DNA of 64,000 bases from Basidiobolus meristosporus CBS 931.73 (GCA_002104905.1 MCFE01000392.1:1-64000), one strand, 5' to 3'; shown: positions 43,761-55,267, counted from the first letter of the stretch. Notes: generated by a model not told the origin, from the letters alone. Numbers and translations: made by a program.

Positions 43761-44167
43761 TGTCATAACACCAACAGCTTGGAATAAATGACCATCTACA
43801 CAATCTTATGACTGTTGTAGAAATTTGTATTTCCACCTAAATATTCACCTAACTTCAACACTTAGATCATCACCTTCAAATCCTAGAGAATACTGACCAA
43901 AATTCCTTGTTGGGATTTACTTAGAATACTTTCACTAAAATACCAGGTACCCAGAACATGAAAATTCTCAAAGTTGTCCAAACAGCCCCAAACTTTGCAC
44001 ACATGTTCTTGGGACCTTCCTTAACCTATTCTATGTGTTTGTTATGCCAAGACCAGGTAAAAGTATAAATACTACTTTACATTCAGTATATCATTAAGTG
44101 AAAACCACATAATCTACTTGTTCTCCAAATCACTTCCAATATCTCCAAGACTCTTACAGCAATGACA
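43761..44167 (+). repeat. Possible solo LTR of unknown family
   Basis: About 407 bp between the end of copia G1 and the Tnp2 C-terminal remnant, with ends TGTCAT and ATGACA. It contains AAGTATAAATACTACT near 44062 (TATA-like). I could not find a matching target duplication (GAGAC on the left, GTATC on the right), and no second copy is in the window, so the boundaries are tentative. Confidence 0.35.
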
Positions 44168-44962
44168 GTATCACAATAGCATGTGGCTAATTTTACTGCC
44201 AAATACAGTTAAAAAACTGAATGGTGTTTAAGCAGTGTTCTACCTAAGGTAGCATGGCATTGTTGTGGTCTTATTGTGCTCTAGAACTATTTAAGTGAAT
44301 TTAACTGGCCAGTATATCCAATTGCCTTATGTGGCAAGAACTTGACAGTGTTTTGATGGCCTCCTTGCAGCCTCTGATGGCATTATCACAGTGGCATGGT
44401 GGCCCACAGCTAGTTCTGTATAATGCTACCATTTCAACTTAACAAATGGTGTGCCCTTTTCTATATCCCCTTGCACGATTCATATACTCTGCTATAGAAT
44501 CACCCTTCTTTTTTTGCTTACACACTTCTACCTTGGGCATTCCACATATAGCTCAAATCAAAAAATAATATGGCCTCCTGCTTACTAGCCTCTACAAACA
44601 GGCACATCTGCCATAATTGACATACTTGTATCACCTTAACTTTAAGGCTTTTTAGTTCAGTACTTGCAAAGTTCCCTTATACTATGTATTGCCGGTAACA
44701 TATACATCTTTCAAACATATCCTTGGTTGCCACCACTTCTGCCATGAACACCTCCTGAATATCAACAAAGGACTCTTTAGTATATAGTCAATATGTTCCT
44801 TCTCCCCAATGAACTCCAGTTCCCCTTATAGATGTGCTCTGGCTCTTGATTGTGTTAATATTGTATTGAATGATGTAGAAGTTGGCTTATGACCAAGAGA
44901 TACCTGGCATACCTTGGTAGAGCTTTCCTAATAGAAATTACTTGCATGTTGTACCCAACCCA
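44168..44962 (-). pseudogene. Tnp2 transposase C-terminal remnant
   Basis: The minus strand aligns with 29130-29960 of the longest Tnp2 copy: GTTGGGTACAACATGCAAGT at the upper end, CTCTACCAAGGTATGCCAG near 44910, and GTCAAGTTCTTGCCACATAAGG near 44330. Coding is degraded beyond a continuous reading. It directly follows the captured RACK1 fragment at 44963. Confidence 0.6.
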
Positions 44963-45502
44963 GGAATTTGGGATGGAGCTCATCAACAGCAGACTGGGAT
45001 TTGAGATCCCAGATCTTGATGCAGGATGAGGTGGCAGCACAGAGCCAGTATCTGTTGAGGCTGAAGACCAAAGCAGTAACTTCATCACTAGCCTCCATGG
45101 AGTAAATGTGCTTGCTGTTATTGAGATCCACAACATGACAACACCATCCTTACCAGCAGTAATGCAAAGGGAACCATTAGGAGAGATGATAACAGTGTTG
45201 ATGTAACTGGTCTGGCCAATATGGTTGGTGCTGATCTTGCACTTGCAGAGATCCCAGACCTCAAGAAGCAAAATGCAAGCAAATGTCACAGGCTAGGAGA
45301 GAAGAGGATTGGATGTGGGAAGAAGGGTGGGTAACCAGAATATGGTGATAGTTTGTTTCATGGCAAGTTGCTCTGAAGTAACAAGTATTTTCATACATTG
45401 TGTAACCCCATGCATCTTTGCTCAGTTCTGGAGATATACATACCTTCACAAGCTTTTCCCAACCACCAGAGACAATGACAGGGTTGGCAGGCACTGATAC
45501 CT
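44963..45502 (-). pseudogene. Captured RACK1-type WD40 gene fragment with retained intron
   Basis: The minus strand encodes two exon-like parts of the ribosome-associated WD40 protein RACK1 (Asc1/Cpc2 in yeasts). Exon 1 (45502-45444) reads ANPVIVSGGWEKLVK. Exon 2 (45259-44963) reads [44 protein letters not shown], and after a one-base loss [47 protein letters not shown]. Between them, 45443-45260 looks like an intron (GTATGT donor, TTGAG end). These are WD repeats 5 and 6 or thereabouts; the rest of the propeller is absent. Tnp2 sequence flanks it on both sides, replacing about 1.3 kb of the transposase core. It is non-functional as a protein. Confidence 0.85.
45331..45400 (-). ncRNA. Possible U24-like box C/D snoRNA remnant in the captured intron
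   Basis: In S. cerevisiae the intron of the RACK1 gene ASC1 houses the box C/D snoRNA snR24 (U24). On the minus strand this intron has ATGTATGA (box C-like), TTACTTCAGAG, ATGAAACA, then ACTATCACCAT followed by CTGG where a box D CTGA is expected. The order and the ACTTCAGA and TATCACCA words resemble what I recall of snR24, but I compared from memory only. The box D change and missing terminal stem suggest a dead copy. Confidence 0.3.
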
Positions 45503-46426
45503 TCAAAGTAGCCCTTAATTCTTTGCTGTTATCAATGTTTGCCATCAAAAATGTGGGATATATTTGTACTTGATTGATACTGAGTGAAGTACTCAATAGC
45601 TTTACAATATCTTCCAACTTCAAGAGCTTCTTGATATGGGATATTACTGGAATATATCCAGAGTGTGTACAATGTTTTCCCCCAATGGTGGAGGATTCCT
45701 GACAAGTTTGACACCTTGAAATAGTAGAATTTTCTGATGTGAATGCTATGCAACTGTTAACACATGTTGGTAGCAGGATAGTCTCTGGTTCATATGTTAC
45801 AAGCTGCATGATGGTTATCCATTTATACCATGTACATGGTCAGTTACATCCAGGATGATTTTGACATTAAGTAGTAGTAAATCCTCAAAGCCCCATTACT
45901 TATATTAGTGGAAATATGCCACTTCTCTTGCCACAACCTCACATCATTCAGCAGTCAATGGATTACTTGGCTTGCTTAGCTCAATAAAGTATCCTGGAAT
46001 TTGTTTCCTGAGGTGTTGTCTCATGGCATATTGGTATTGTGCTAGTCTCATGCAGGGTACTGTTGTTTGGGAGGATAGGCTCACACTCCATCAGTACATC
46101 TGCTTCTTCAGAGCTATTGCTCTGTATGCCATATTTAGAAGACTAGGGGGAGCCTAAAGGTATTGCAAACTCACCTGACTAAGTTGGAGCAAGGTGGCAA
46201 GTATAGCCAGGTGCCATTACAGAATATCAAGTGGCCAGCAAGATATTGTTGGTACAGTAGTGCCTGGTGAAAGGTCATATACAACTTGTGTGGCAAAACA
46301 CTTGCTGTGATCCTTGTAACACCTCCTATGCTGTCTGTGTACTTCATGGCTGAGAGGCTTGCCATAATAGCCACATGGTCTTTTTTCTCTTCTCTTACAG
46401 CATTGAATCAAATTAGTCTTGTCTAT
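45503..46426 (-). pseudogene. Tnp2 transposase N-terminal half (interrupted by RACK1 fragment)
   Basis: Reads on the minus strand from an ATA at 46426, where sister copies have ATG. The zinc-finger-like start is CKRREKRPCGYYGKPLSHEV, with the second cysteine now tyrosine. It runs through the DSSDEE-type acidic region near 46110, the TTVMQLVTYEPETILLPT block and the RCQTCQESSTIGGK patch near 45715, then the NISHIFDGKHY block. It ends GYFEG at the junction with the RACK1 fragment. It lies 0.2 kb from the divergent partner gene starting at 46632. Confidence 0.68.
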
Positions 46427-46631
46427 TGGGCAAACAATTTAACACTCAACTTCATAATGCTTTTATATCATTTTTTTGTCAAAACTTGTATGAATATGAG
46501 ACATTGCACCTACATGAATGTATGATTCAATGATGACCTACCATAGTAAGCATTCTAAACAAAGTTATGGCACCACATACACAAATACATGTAACACAGT
46601 TTCCCCATTGGTTTGGCTCACTTCCATATAT

Positions 46632-48700
46632 ATGCAACCAAAAAATAAAGCAAAGTTGACTGGTTCCCAACCAAACCCCACTGCGGACAGCAGTAGAAGA
46701 ATGGTTGGACAACAGCTTGCTTTAACATTTAGTGCCATTAGCAGGGCTACAAACAAAAAAGGCCCTGTGGACAGTGGGTCTACTGAAGGCAATAATGCAC
46801 ACTCCTCAGGCTCTTGGTCAGGTATGGAATTGGGAATCTCTTTGGGGCTGTAGGCTGACCATAATGCTGAGGCAAATAAGTATGTAGCAAAAGCAGTGCT
46901 TTCAGTTAAAGACCAGCAAGTGGCCAACAAAACATTGCCACCACTTGTATTGGCAAGTATATTGTCCACTAATACACAAGCATTAATGAGGCTATTAGGT
47001 GCAGTGGCTGATAGGATAGATGCAATGGCCCAGAGAAACCAGGGAATAGTTCAGAAGCTGGATCAGTGGATCATAAGTGTAGCGCAATCAATATCCCAGG
47101 TAGAGAAAGAAGTGCCTTAGCTGCAAACAAGGAACTCAAGTAGCTCAATGTCACAACCAAAGCTGAGCAATTTCCCAATGTAACAGCAGAAGAAAACTGC
47201 ACAGTCCTTGAAGCGCAACAACAGTGCCCAAGGATACAACCCACAGAAACACCTATCACCACATGAGAGGGAGAAAATGAAGTGTTTATACCCAAGCCCA
47301 AAAATCAAAAGACATTATAGATCTGTGAAGTCATTGGGTGCACTGATGAAGGGTGAGCCAATGTGTAAGTGGCTATCAGAAGTCCAGCACAGCATCATCT
47401 TAAGGCCAGCATATTATGGGACCATCAGAAGCTCAAGGCAAAGCAGAATGCACTTGACTTGTTCCATGAGCATTATCCTGAGTTCAAGCAGGCAAAAAGA
47501 TTTTGAGCCAGCATTGGTATGCTAAGAAAGTATCTTAAGAATAGCAGAAACTATCAAAGGTGGAAGAACAAGGGTGCAATGGCTAAAATCCAGTGGCTTC
47601 CTCAAGAGCCCATTACTAGCAGGTCCAAAAGCTCCAAACAAGCATCAAAGAGACATCAAGTAGCTGGAAGATTACCAATTAGGGGAAAGCAGGTAGACAC
47701 AGATGTATTGGTACAGTATTTATCAAGGAAAAAGCGTTTTTCTACTTAAGCAGCACTCAGTGAAATTAGCAGTGAAGGACCTGGCAAATTAAAAACCAGC
47801 ACCTACCTCAGGAGCCCATTACTGCATGGGCTGTGAGCTCAAACAAGTGGGAAAAAGTGTTAGGTTGCCTGCAGAGTGCCAGCAAGAGACAAGCAGGCCA
47901 AAGCAGATGCATCACAACAGGATTTATCAAGGAAAAAAGGTAGTTCAATACAAGAAGCACCCAGACAAAGTATCTGTCAAAGACCTGGCAGTAATAAAGG
48001 AAAAGGTACAGAGAAAAAAGTCTACCCAAGCCAGAGACAGGGAAGCATAAGAAAATAGCTGCAGGTCTTGCTAATTTACACTGTAAGCCCAGAACAGACT
48101 TAATTCCATCATAACCAAGGAGAGTCACTGACAAGAAAACAGCTGTTTGCAGATATGTTGGAAGCACAGACAGATGAGCTACACTCCAGTGAGATAAATG
48201 AGTTTGCAGAGAAATGAAATTCACCTACCACAGTGTCCACATCCTCCAATGTTAACAGGGTGGAAATCCCACTGTCAGACAAAGTAAGTAGGCTCTATGA
48301 AAATGATTGTAATGATGCATCTCAAATTGAAATTCCCATGACTAAGAGGTAGTGATCCCATCAGGACACTGTGCAGAGACTGTTGAAAAATAATTGCACT
48401 CCAGATTTCCCAAAAAACTTAGCCAAAATTTTTCTTCACTACAATAGACTTATTTCATTGTACTGTGCCAGGGCATGCAGTGCAATCCACAATCTCTAAG
48501 AGCAATTGGGTGCAATATTACAGCTACCAGTAGGCAGGATTGCTCTTGGACAATTTTGCAACATGTGGGAGAATCATGCACACTATGGTATAATTGGACA
48601 CAATGAGGTTGGCATGGATGATTGCGCCAATTTGCAATATTTGCATCACATGCACAATTGGATACCGCTACTATGGTAGGAAAATCTGGTATTTGAATAT
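46632..48700 (+). pseudogene. Tnp2-partner gene (divergent second transposon gene)
   Basis: Family not recognised. It starts MQPKNKAKLTGSQPNPTADS, then QQLALTFSAISRATNKKGPVDS, with a stop at 46853. It continues with a predicted helical stretch (LMRLLGAVADRIDAMAQRNQ and ISQVEKEV, 46970-47120). It then has the LKRNNSAQGYNPQ region and a region that in the copy at 59600 reads IPWDYQELKAKQNALDLFHE. Lysine-rich repeats follow, with the pattern SSKQASKRHQVAGRLPIRGK (47620-48060). The end (48380-48660) reads LLKNNCTPDFPKNLAKIF and NMWENHAHYGIIGHNEVGMD. It is broken by several stops and shifts. Its constant place beside Tnp2 suggests a DNA-binding accessory protein of the same transposon, but I have no domain evidence. 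Confidence 0.55.
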
Positions 48701-49210
48701 GTTTCTTTAATGTAAGTGGAAATATATGTATATCACACTATAAACTACACTGTTACTTACCATTTTGGTTACCATCCCTCCAATTGGATGGAATGTCAAT
48801 GGCTGATTGATTCAAAAGTATTCTGAAGCTGTCAGCCCCCAATGGTCACCTTGACCAAAACACAAGCTACCTGATTTGCCATCATATATCCCATTTTGCC
48901 CGTTGAGCAGGTAAATCCCTGATCCTAGTGGTTGATTAAGGTGTTGTGCCAAGCACTTGACCAATCAAACAGGTGCAAAACAAATCAAATGGCTGCACTG
49001 GTGTAACAGATGATGTATATATATGCAGGGTGTTTATTTATAGGGGTTCTGTCTCAAATGTGAGACAACCTTGACATTGCTTATATCAAAAATTTAGTGA
49101 CCGCTGATTTGCAACGGCTTGATTTGGATTGCATAAAAAAATGTATTGTTTGGATCATGACAAATAATAGCAATTCAATGCCATCATATCATCTTCTCCT
49201 AGGTTTTTTT
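48701..49210. repeat. Shared tail region (non-coding), second copy
   Basis: Inverted match to 30946-31436 plus 36376-36450, uninterrupted across the E insertion site (around 48735-48755). It ends in a T-run, CCTAGGTTTTTTT, where copia F2 inserted. Confidence 0.65.
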
Positions 49211-49579
49211 TGTTGCAATTTAAGAAGTGATTTGGATATAAGGAAATTACCAAGAAATAGTGATAATAGTTGAACTGTTGTTTATTCATAAAGAAGCTCA
49301 GTATTTATACCTTTGTAGAAGTAATACAGCTGCAACACTAAGTAGGGAGGGTTTCTCAATATTCAGGAGCATTCTGTAACAGTTTCAGGGTTAGTACATA
49401 ATGTTTGGTAATAGTGCTAATTTGATCCTGACTATAGGGGAATAATCATAAGATCATATATCTGGAGAAAGTGGCGAAGTTAAGGCAGTAAATGAGTCCT
49501 ATAGTGACTAAGACTAGCCTAGAACTGTTAAGTAAATTGTTAGCTGCTGAATGATACCAAATAGTCCAATATTTCAACA
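49211..49579 (-). repeat. 3' LTR of copia F2 (369 bp)
   Basis: Same ends as F1. It differs from the partner LTR at a few sites including one CpG (GGCGAAG here, GGCAAAG in the other). The polypurine tract GTTGAGGGGGAG is adjacent on the minus strand. Confidence 0.92.
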
Positions 49580-49603
49580 CTCCCCCTCAACTAAATAATT
49601 TCT

Positions 49604-52600
49604 TTATCCCAATTTCTCTCTAAGGATCTCAAACTGTGGCCTAGCTAGTGGTTTTGTCAATATGTCTGCCACCATTTTGTCAGTTGGGCAGTAAACCAGC
49701 TCCACTAAGTTATTTTCTACAGCTTCCCTCACAAAGTGATGCTGTATATCAATGTGCTTAGTTCTGGCATGATTAGTAGGATTTCTAGCTAATGAAATAT
49801 AACTTTGATCATTTTTGTAAATACATGTTGGTTCACCTGAATTAAAACCTAAGTCTTTGAATAATTTTTGTAGCCATATAGCCTCCTTAGTTGCTTGACA
49901 TGCAGCCATATATTTGGCTTCAGTTGTAGATAGGGCCACAGTGGGTTGTTTCTTGCAATTCCAAGTAATAGCTGCACCAGCATAAAGAAATACATAGCCT
50001 GTGGTAGAGTGTCTGTCAATCAGATCCCTACCCCAATCTGAATCACTATAACCATCAAATTTTTGCCTATTAGCTGCTCCAGAGTATTCCAGTACCATAT
50101 TTATGGTACCTTGTAGATATCTGAAAATCCGCTTAACTGCTGCAATTTGATCTGGTCCATAATTCTGCATGAATTGACTGACTATTCCAACTGCCACTGC
50201 AATATCTGGACGTGTAGACACCATCAAGTACATTAGGCTACCAACCATTGATTGAAAGGGAAAGTTTTGGTCCATATTTGAGCTGTTTTCATTTATAACT
50301 GGCTGAGATTTGCTTAATTTCAGGTTATTGTCCATAGGGGTTGCTGCAGGTTTGCAATTTTCCATTTTGAAGCGTCTAAGAATGTCCCTGATGTACTTAG
50401 ACTGATTCAGCACAATTTTCTGGTAGGTATGTCAAATTTGACCTCAATTCCAAGAAAACAGCTCAATTTTCCAAGATCTTTCATCTCAAACTTGCTGAAG
50501 AGATCTGATTTTGTCTGTTTAAGTGCCTCTTGATCACTTAAAGCTATAATTAGGTTGTCCATATAAAGAACTAGGATGATCACACCCTTTTTGAGCTGTT
50601 TCACATATATACTGTGATCTGTAGTGCTATGAGAGAACCCAATTTTCTCTAGATATGTGTCAATCTTGTTATACCATGCTCTGGGTGCCTGCTTAAGCCC
50701 ATACAACAATTTTCTAAGTTTGCACACCTTATGGGGGCTTTTTGAATGGGTAAAACCTTCTGGTTGCTCCATATATATAGTTTCTTGCAAATCCCCATTT
50801 GGAAAGGCTGTTTTGACGTCCATTTGGTGTAGATCTAGACTGTGTAAATCTGCCAGGGCTAGAACTGTCCTAATAGAGTTAAACTGGCAACCGGAGCAAA
50901 TGTTTCCTTAAAGTCTAGTCCCTGGATCTGGGAATAGCCTTTAGCTACCAATCTAGCCTTGTACTTATCAACGGCACCATTTGAGGTTATCTAGATCTTG
51001 TAGACCCATCTACATGCAATTGGCTTTCTCCCATTTGGTAAATCTACCAGTTCCCACGTTTTACCTTGATCAGTGATTGGTACTCCTCCTGCATGGCTTG
51101 TTGCCACTCAGTAGCATCTGGACCTTGCATTGCCAGTTCCAGATTCTGAGGTTTGGCACATAAGGCAAGATAAGCTTCTTCATGATTGTTGGATGTCTGC
51201 CACCAGGATCCAGGGGCATTTCTTATTCTGGTAAATCTCCTAACTGGGATAATCTGTTCTGATCTGGAACTGGTAGAAGTATCTTCCATCTCTGGCTGGA
51301 TTTGGTACGTATCTTCTGCATTTGTGTTGATTGCATCATCAGGCAGCTGGCCAATGATTTCTGTGGCTTTCTGATCTGAATTCTCCTCAAATACAACATC
51401 CCTGCTCTTGATCAGCTTCTGAATTTTGCCATCATACACTCTATACCCTTTAGTATCTTCACAATACTCAAGAAAGATCCCTTTTCTACTCTTTGGTTCC
51501 AACTTTGAGCGTTTTTTGTCAGGGATGTGATAAAAAACATCACTGCCAAAGATCCTGAGATGCTGGAGATCTGGTTTTTTGCCTGTATATGCTTCAAAGG
51601 GTGTAGAATCACGTAGTGCTGTTGTTGGGCATCTGTTCTTGATGTATACAGCGGTAGCAACAGATTCAGCTCAAAACTTGTAGTCCATTCCCTTATCATG
51701 TAGCATAGATCTTCCCATCTCTACTATTGTTCTATTTGCATGATCTGCTACTCCATTTTGCTGTGGAGTATGAGGAACTGTGGTCTGTTGAAGTATACCA
51801 GTAGACAAGCAGTATTTTGCAAACTCCTTTGAGCAGTATTCTCCTCCATTGTCACTTTGTAGTACCTTCAATTTACACCCAGTTTGTGTTTCTGCCATGT
51901 TCTTGAAGTGCTTAAACGTCTCTAAAGCTTCATCCTTTGTTTTGAGGAAGTACACCCATGTATATCTTGTCTTGTCATCAATAAACGTCATAAAGTATCT
52001 CTTGGCTCCAAAGGACAGTGTTCTCATGGGGCCACATATATCTGAGTGTACTATAGCCAATATTTTGGTGGTATTGATGTCTTTGGAGCTCTTGAAATGT
52101 TGCCTAGCTTGTTTGCCATATGAACATCCCTTACAAACATTCAATTTGATCAGAATTGAGTATTTTAGGCCCAAAACAAGCTGATTTTTCACCAATTGGC
52201 TCATTTTCTGTTCCCCTATGTGTCCTAGCCTCCTATGCCACGTCTCCCAGTTGGTTTCATCAGTTTCAGCAATGTTGACATACTCAGGTACAATGATCTT
52301 GCATTGTAACTTGTATATAATGTGATCTCTGATTCCCAAAGCTAATTTTTGTCCATTTTCACTCAATATTGAGCAGCTCAGCTTAGTAAAAACAAATTTC
52401 AGTCCCTGAGTAGTTGCTTTACTGATTGAGAGTAGGTTCTTAGCTATTCCAGGTACATAGAGTATGTCAGTCAGTTTTGCTGTTGTTGCCCCTGAGTTAT
52501 CACTCATATTTAGTTGTATAGACCCACTGGCAGTAGCTTCCAATGCAGAGTTATCTCCCAGATAAACCTTTCTTACAGGAATAGTCTTTAAGTTGCTGAA

Positions 52601-53488
52601 CCACTCCTTTATACCACAAATATGCTGTGATGCTCCAGAGTCAATATACCATTCATTACTCCGGTTACTTGCACTCTCTTGTACAGTGATAAATAACTGT
52701 TCATCAGTAGTTATATGGTTTGCCTGCTCTAGTTTCTATTTTTTGTCTGCTTGTTTCTTCTTGCATTCTCTTGCCCAGTGTCCTGGCTTCTTACAGTAGC
52801 TACAGCAGCCAGGTTTTCTTTGGTTTTGTTGCTTTCCCTTCTTTTCTGTATGTTTTTCTGAACTGAATAAAGCATTATCTTCAATTTTCTCTGCTTGATC
52901 ATTACGTCTGAGTTCTTCATGGAGAAGTCTTCCTTTGACATAGTCTAAAGTCAAGTTGTCTTCTCTGCTTTCAAAAGAAAGTATGAGTGGCTCATACTTG
53001 TCTGGTAGGCTGCAAAGCAGACAGAGTATCTTTTCTTAATCATCTACACCAGCATTAATACTGTAAAGTTCTTCTGCAAGTGTCTCCATTCTGGCAATGA
53101 GTTGTAGCATGTCATCATCTGGCTTTTTTCTCATGTTGAAGAACTTTTGTTTCAAATAAAGCTTGCTTGATACTGACTTTGCTCTAAAGATCATCTCTAA
53201 GGATTCCCATGCTGCTTTGGCAGTATTTGAGGCATGATTTTGTCCAATGAAGGAGTCTTGCACATTGATGCATCTTGCATGGAAGGCCTTTCTCTCCTTC
53301 TCTTGAAACTTCTCCACATCTTCTGCTGTTCCTTTGGGCTCAACTTCCTTTCCTGTTACTATGTTCCAAAGCTTTCTTTCCTCAAGGTGGATCTGCATCT
53401 TGATTCTCCAAAGTCTGTAGTTCTTCCCATCAAACCTCTCCTTTACAGGGAAGATGTTGGTATTGCTTTGTTTGCTGGTAGAAGTCAT
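49604..53488 (-). pseudogene. gag-pol: Copia F2 Gag-Pol, at least three stops and several frameshifts
   Basis: Near-identical to F1 Gag-Pol in content and order. Stops relative to F1 include 53036 (a glutamate codon in F1), about 52736 (glutamine CAG to TAG) and about 51671 (tryptophan TGG to TGA). Single-base losses occur near 51060 and near 50420. The open pieces between carry Gag (53488-53036), the zinc knuckle CCSYCKKPGHWAREC (near 52790), protease and integrase (to 51671), and reverse transcriptase. The reverse-transcriptase catalytic motif reads YMDNL (50560 region) where F1 has YVDDL, so a catalytic aspartate is lost. RNase H runs to 49604. This copy is dead. Confidence 0.9.
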
Positions 53489-53524
53489 CTTTAGAATAGA
53501 CTAAGGCAATCGGGGCTCATAACC

Positions 53525-53893
53525 TGTTGCAATTTAAGAAGTGATTTGGATATAAGGAAATTACCAAGAAATAGTGATAATAGTTGAACTGTTGTTTATT
53601 CATAAAGAAGCTCAGTATTTATACCTTTGTAGAAGTAATACAGCTGCAACACTAAGTAGGGAGGGTTTCTCAATATTCAGGAGCATTCTGTAACAGTTTC
53701 AGGGTTAGTACATAATGTTTGGTAATAGTGCTAATTTGATCCTGACTATAGGGGAATAATCATAAGATCATATATCTGGAGAAAGTGGCAAAGTTAAGGC
53801 AGTAAATGAGTCCTACAGTGACTAAGACTAGCCTAGAACTGTTAAGTAAATTTTTAGCTGCTGAATGGTACCAAATAGTCCAATATTTCAACA
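53525..53893 (-). repeat. 5' LTR of copia F2 (369 bp)
   Basis: Partner of 49211-49579. It carries the GGTATAAATAC box on the minus strand near 53620. Confidence 0.92.
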
Positions 53894-53898
53894 TTTTT

Positions 53899-55267
53899 CT
53901 CACAGGGTTTACTACTGAAGCAATTGGTAGTGATTCACTTTGCACACCTAAACTACTTTCTTGTTGACTATCCTCTTAGCCATTTGTGTATTTGTAGTCA
54001 GTATTTTGCCTCCTAGTTGATGAGTGCAATGCTGCAGCTTGGCCACGCTTAAATGCTCCATATGATGCTACCGAGCTGGCCTGCAGTGCTACACACTAAC
54101 ATGCTCTTTTACTTGCCAAAGGCTCTAGTGGTGGAGGCATTTCATGTGGGTCATCATCAGTCAGTTAACCTGAAGAAACTCACTGATTGTCAGGTGTAAT
54201 GGCATGTGGTGGCACAATTTGATGTGCTGGCATGGCCCTTAGCTGAGCTCAATATGATGCTGCTTGTTGATTCAACTTGGCCTGCCCCAATGGACTTGTG
54301 TCTAAATGAGCAGTTTGGCAAGTTCTGGTGGTTTTGCTCGGAAGCATGCACATTGACCCAACATATAGTGACTCAATGTGTGGCACTCTTGTGAAGGGTG
54401 TTGGCATATTTTGGACTGGCATGCACTGGCTTGCAGAAGTTGCAAGGGATGGTAAGGAATCCAGCAAAGAGTGCTGGTGAAATCAAGTTGCTGTTGCTTG
54501 CAATCAGTATTCTTCCTCTTGAAGCCCACCTTCTGGTTCCTCAAAGTACTCACTTACCCTCTGTCAGTTACTTTGGAACTGTTGCTTAGATGAGTCCTGT
54601 GTATAATGCTCTTGGAAGCCACATAACTCTACTAATATATCATGTAATACATTAGTCATTTTAGGCAAAAACTCATTCAAATCTCCTTGGTTCCCAAAGT
54701 TGAGGCACAAACAGATGTGTCCAATCTGTACTCTGCAAATTGCATGCAAAATTGTTTCTACATGGCTTCCTCATCAAATCCCCTCACTCTCAGCTCATTC
54801 TTGATTTCAATACTTGACTTGTTATGTATCTTGTTACATACATCTGCTGGCATTTTGATGTAGAACTCATGCCACAGCTTTCTACTCAGGTTCTTCCATC
54901 TCTGTCAACTCTCTGAGGTATCTAGTTCTGCTAGGTTAATGAGTAGTACCAAAATATCTGTATGAAGACTCATCATAGACACTTGGGCCATACTAAAATC
55001 ATTTAGCAAGAACTCACATGGATTCAACATTGACTTCTCTGGTCTGGACTGCGCTGTGAGCTGGGGGATACGTTTTGTCTGGGTTGTACTAAAGTTGAGT
55101 TGAGACTTGGTATAGGGACTGTAGTGATGGATTTGGGTACTTATACAGTAGTGTATTGGCATCAACCTGGTCTTATACAAAATATATATGAAAACTAATG
55201 TATTGTTGAGTTTTCTATATATTATGCATGGTGCATCTTGAATTACATTGACACAAATTGGATCCAA
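53899..55267 (-). pseudogene. Harbinger-type partner gene, fuller copy
   Basis: Minus-strand gene beginning near 55267 (MDPICVNVIQDAPC) or at an internal Met near 55160 (MPIHYCISTQIHHYSPYTKS). It then reads LTAQSRPEKSMLNPCEFLL, WKNLSRKLWHEFYIKMPADV, IEIKNELRVRGFDEEAM, CNLNF-type residues, a MTNVLHDILVELCGF block and a glutamine-rich C-terminal part. There are several stops. It is divergent from the DDE transposase at 55507, with a 240-bp gap. Harbinger elements are known to encode a transposase and a Myb-like DNA-binding protein. The tryptophan-containing WKNLSRKLWHEFY segment could be a remnant of such a domain, which is inference only. Confidence 0.5.

Larger units (their letters stand above)
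49211..53893 (-). mobile_element. Ty1/copia LTR retrotransposon F2, full length, degenerate coding
   Basis: A 4683-bp sister of F1 on the minus strand. LTRs are 49211-49579 and 53525-53893, each 369 bp, with about four differences. TTTTT lies on both sides (49206-49210 and 53894-53898). The uninterrupted paralogue near 30960 reads CCTGTGAGAAAAAAACCTAG, confirming insertion into an A/T run. It has the half-tRNA primer site at 53509-53524. Coding is broken at several points. Confidence 0.92.

Noticed and set aside
44855-45289. A functional host WD40 (RACK1) gene
   Set aside because: Only about two of seven repeats are present, there is a one-base loss at the VVMLW/DLNN point, and transposase sequence flanks both sides.
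47808-48224. Minus-strand 138-codon open frame resembling a membrane protein
   Set aside because: It is the antisense of the lysine-rich repeats of the Tnp2-partner gene; the hydrophobic residues come from reading lysine and glutamine codons backwards.
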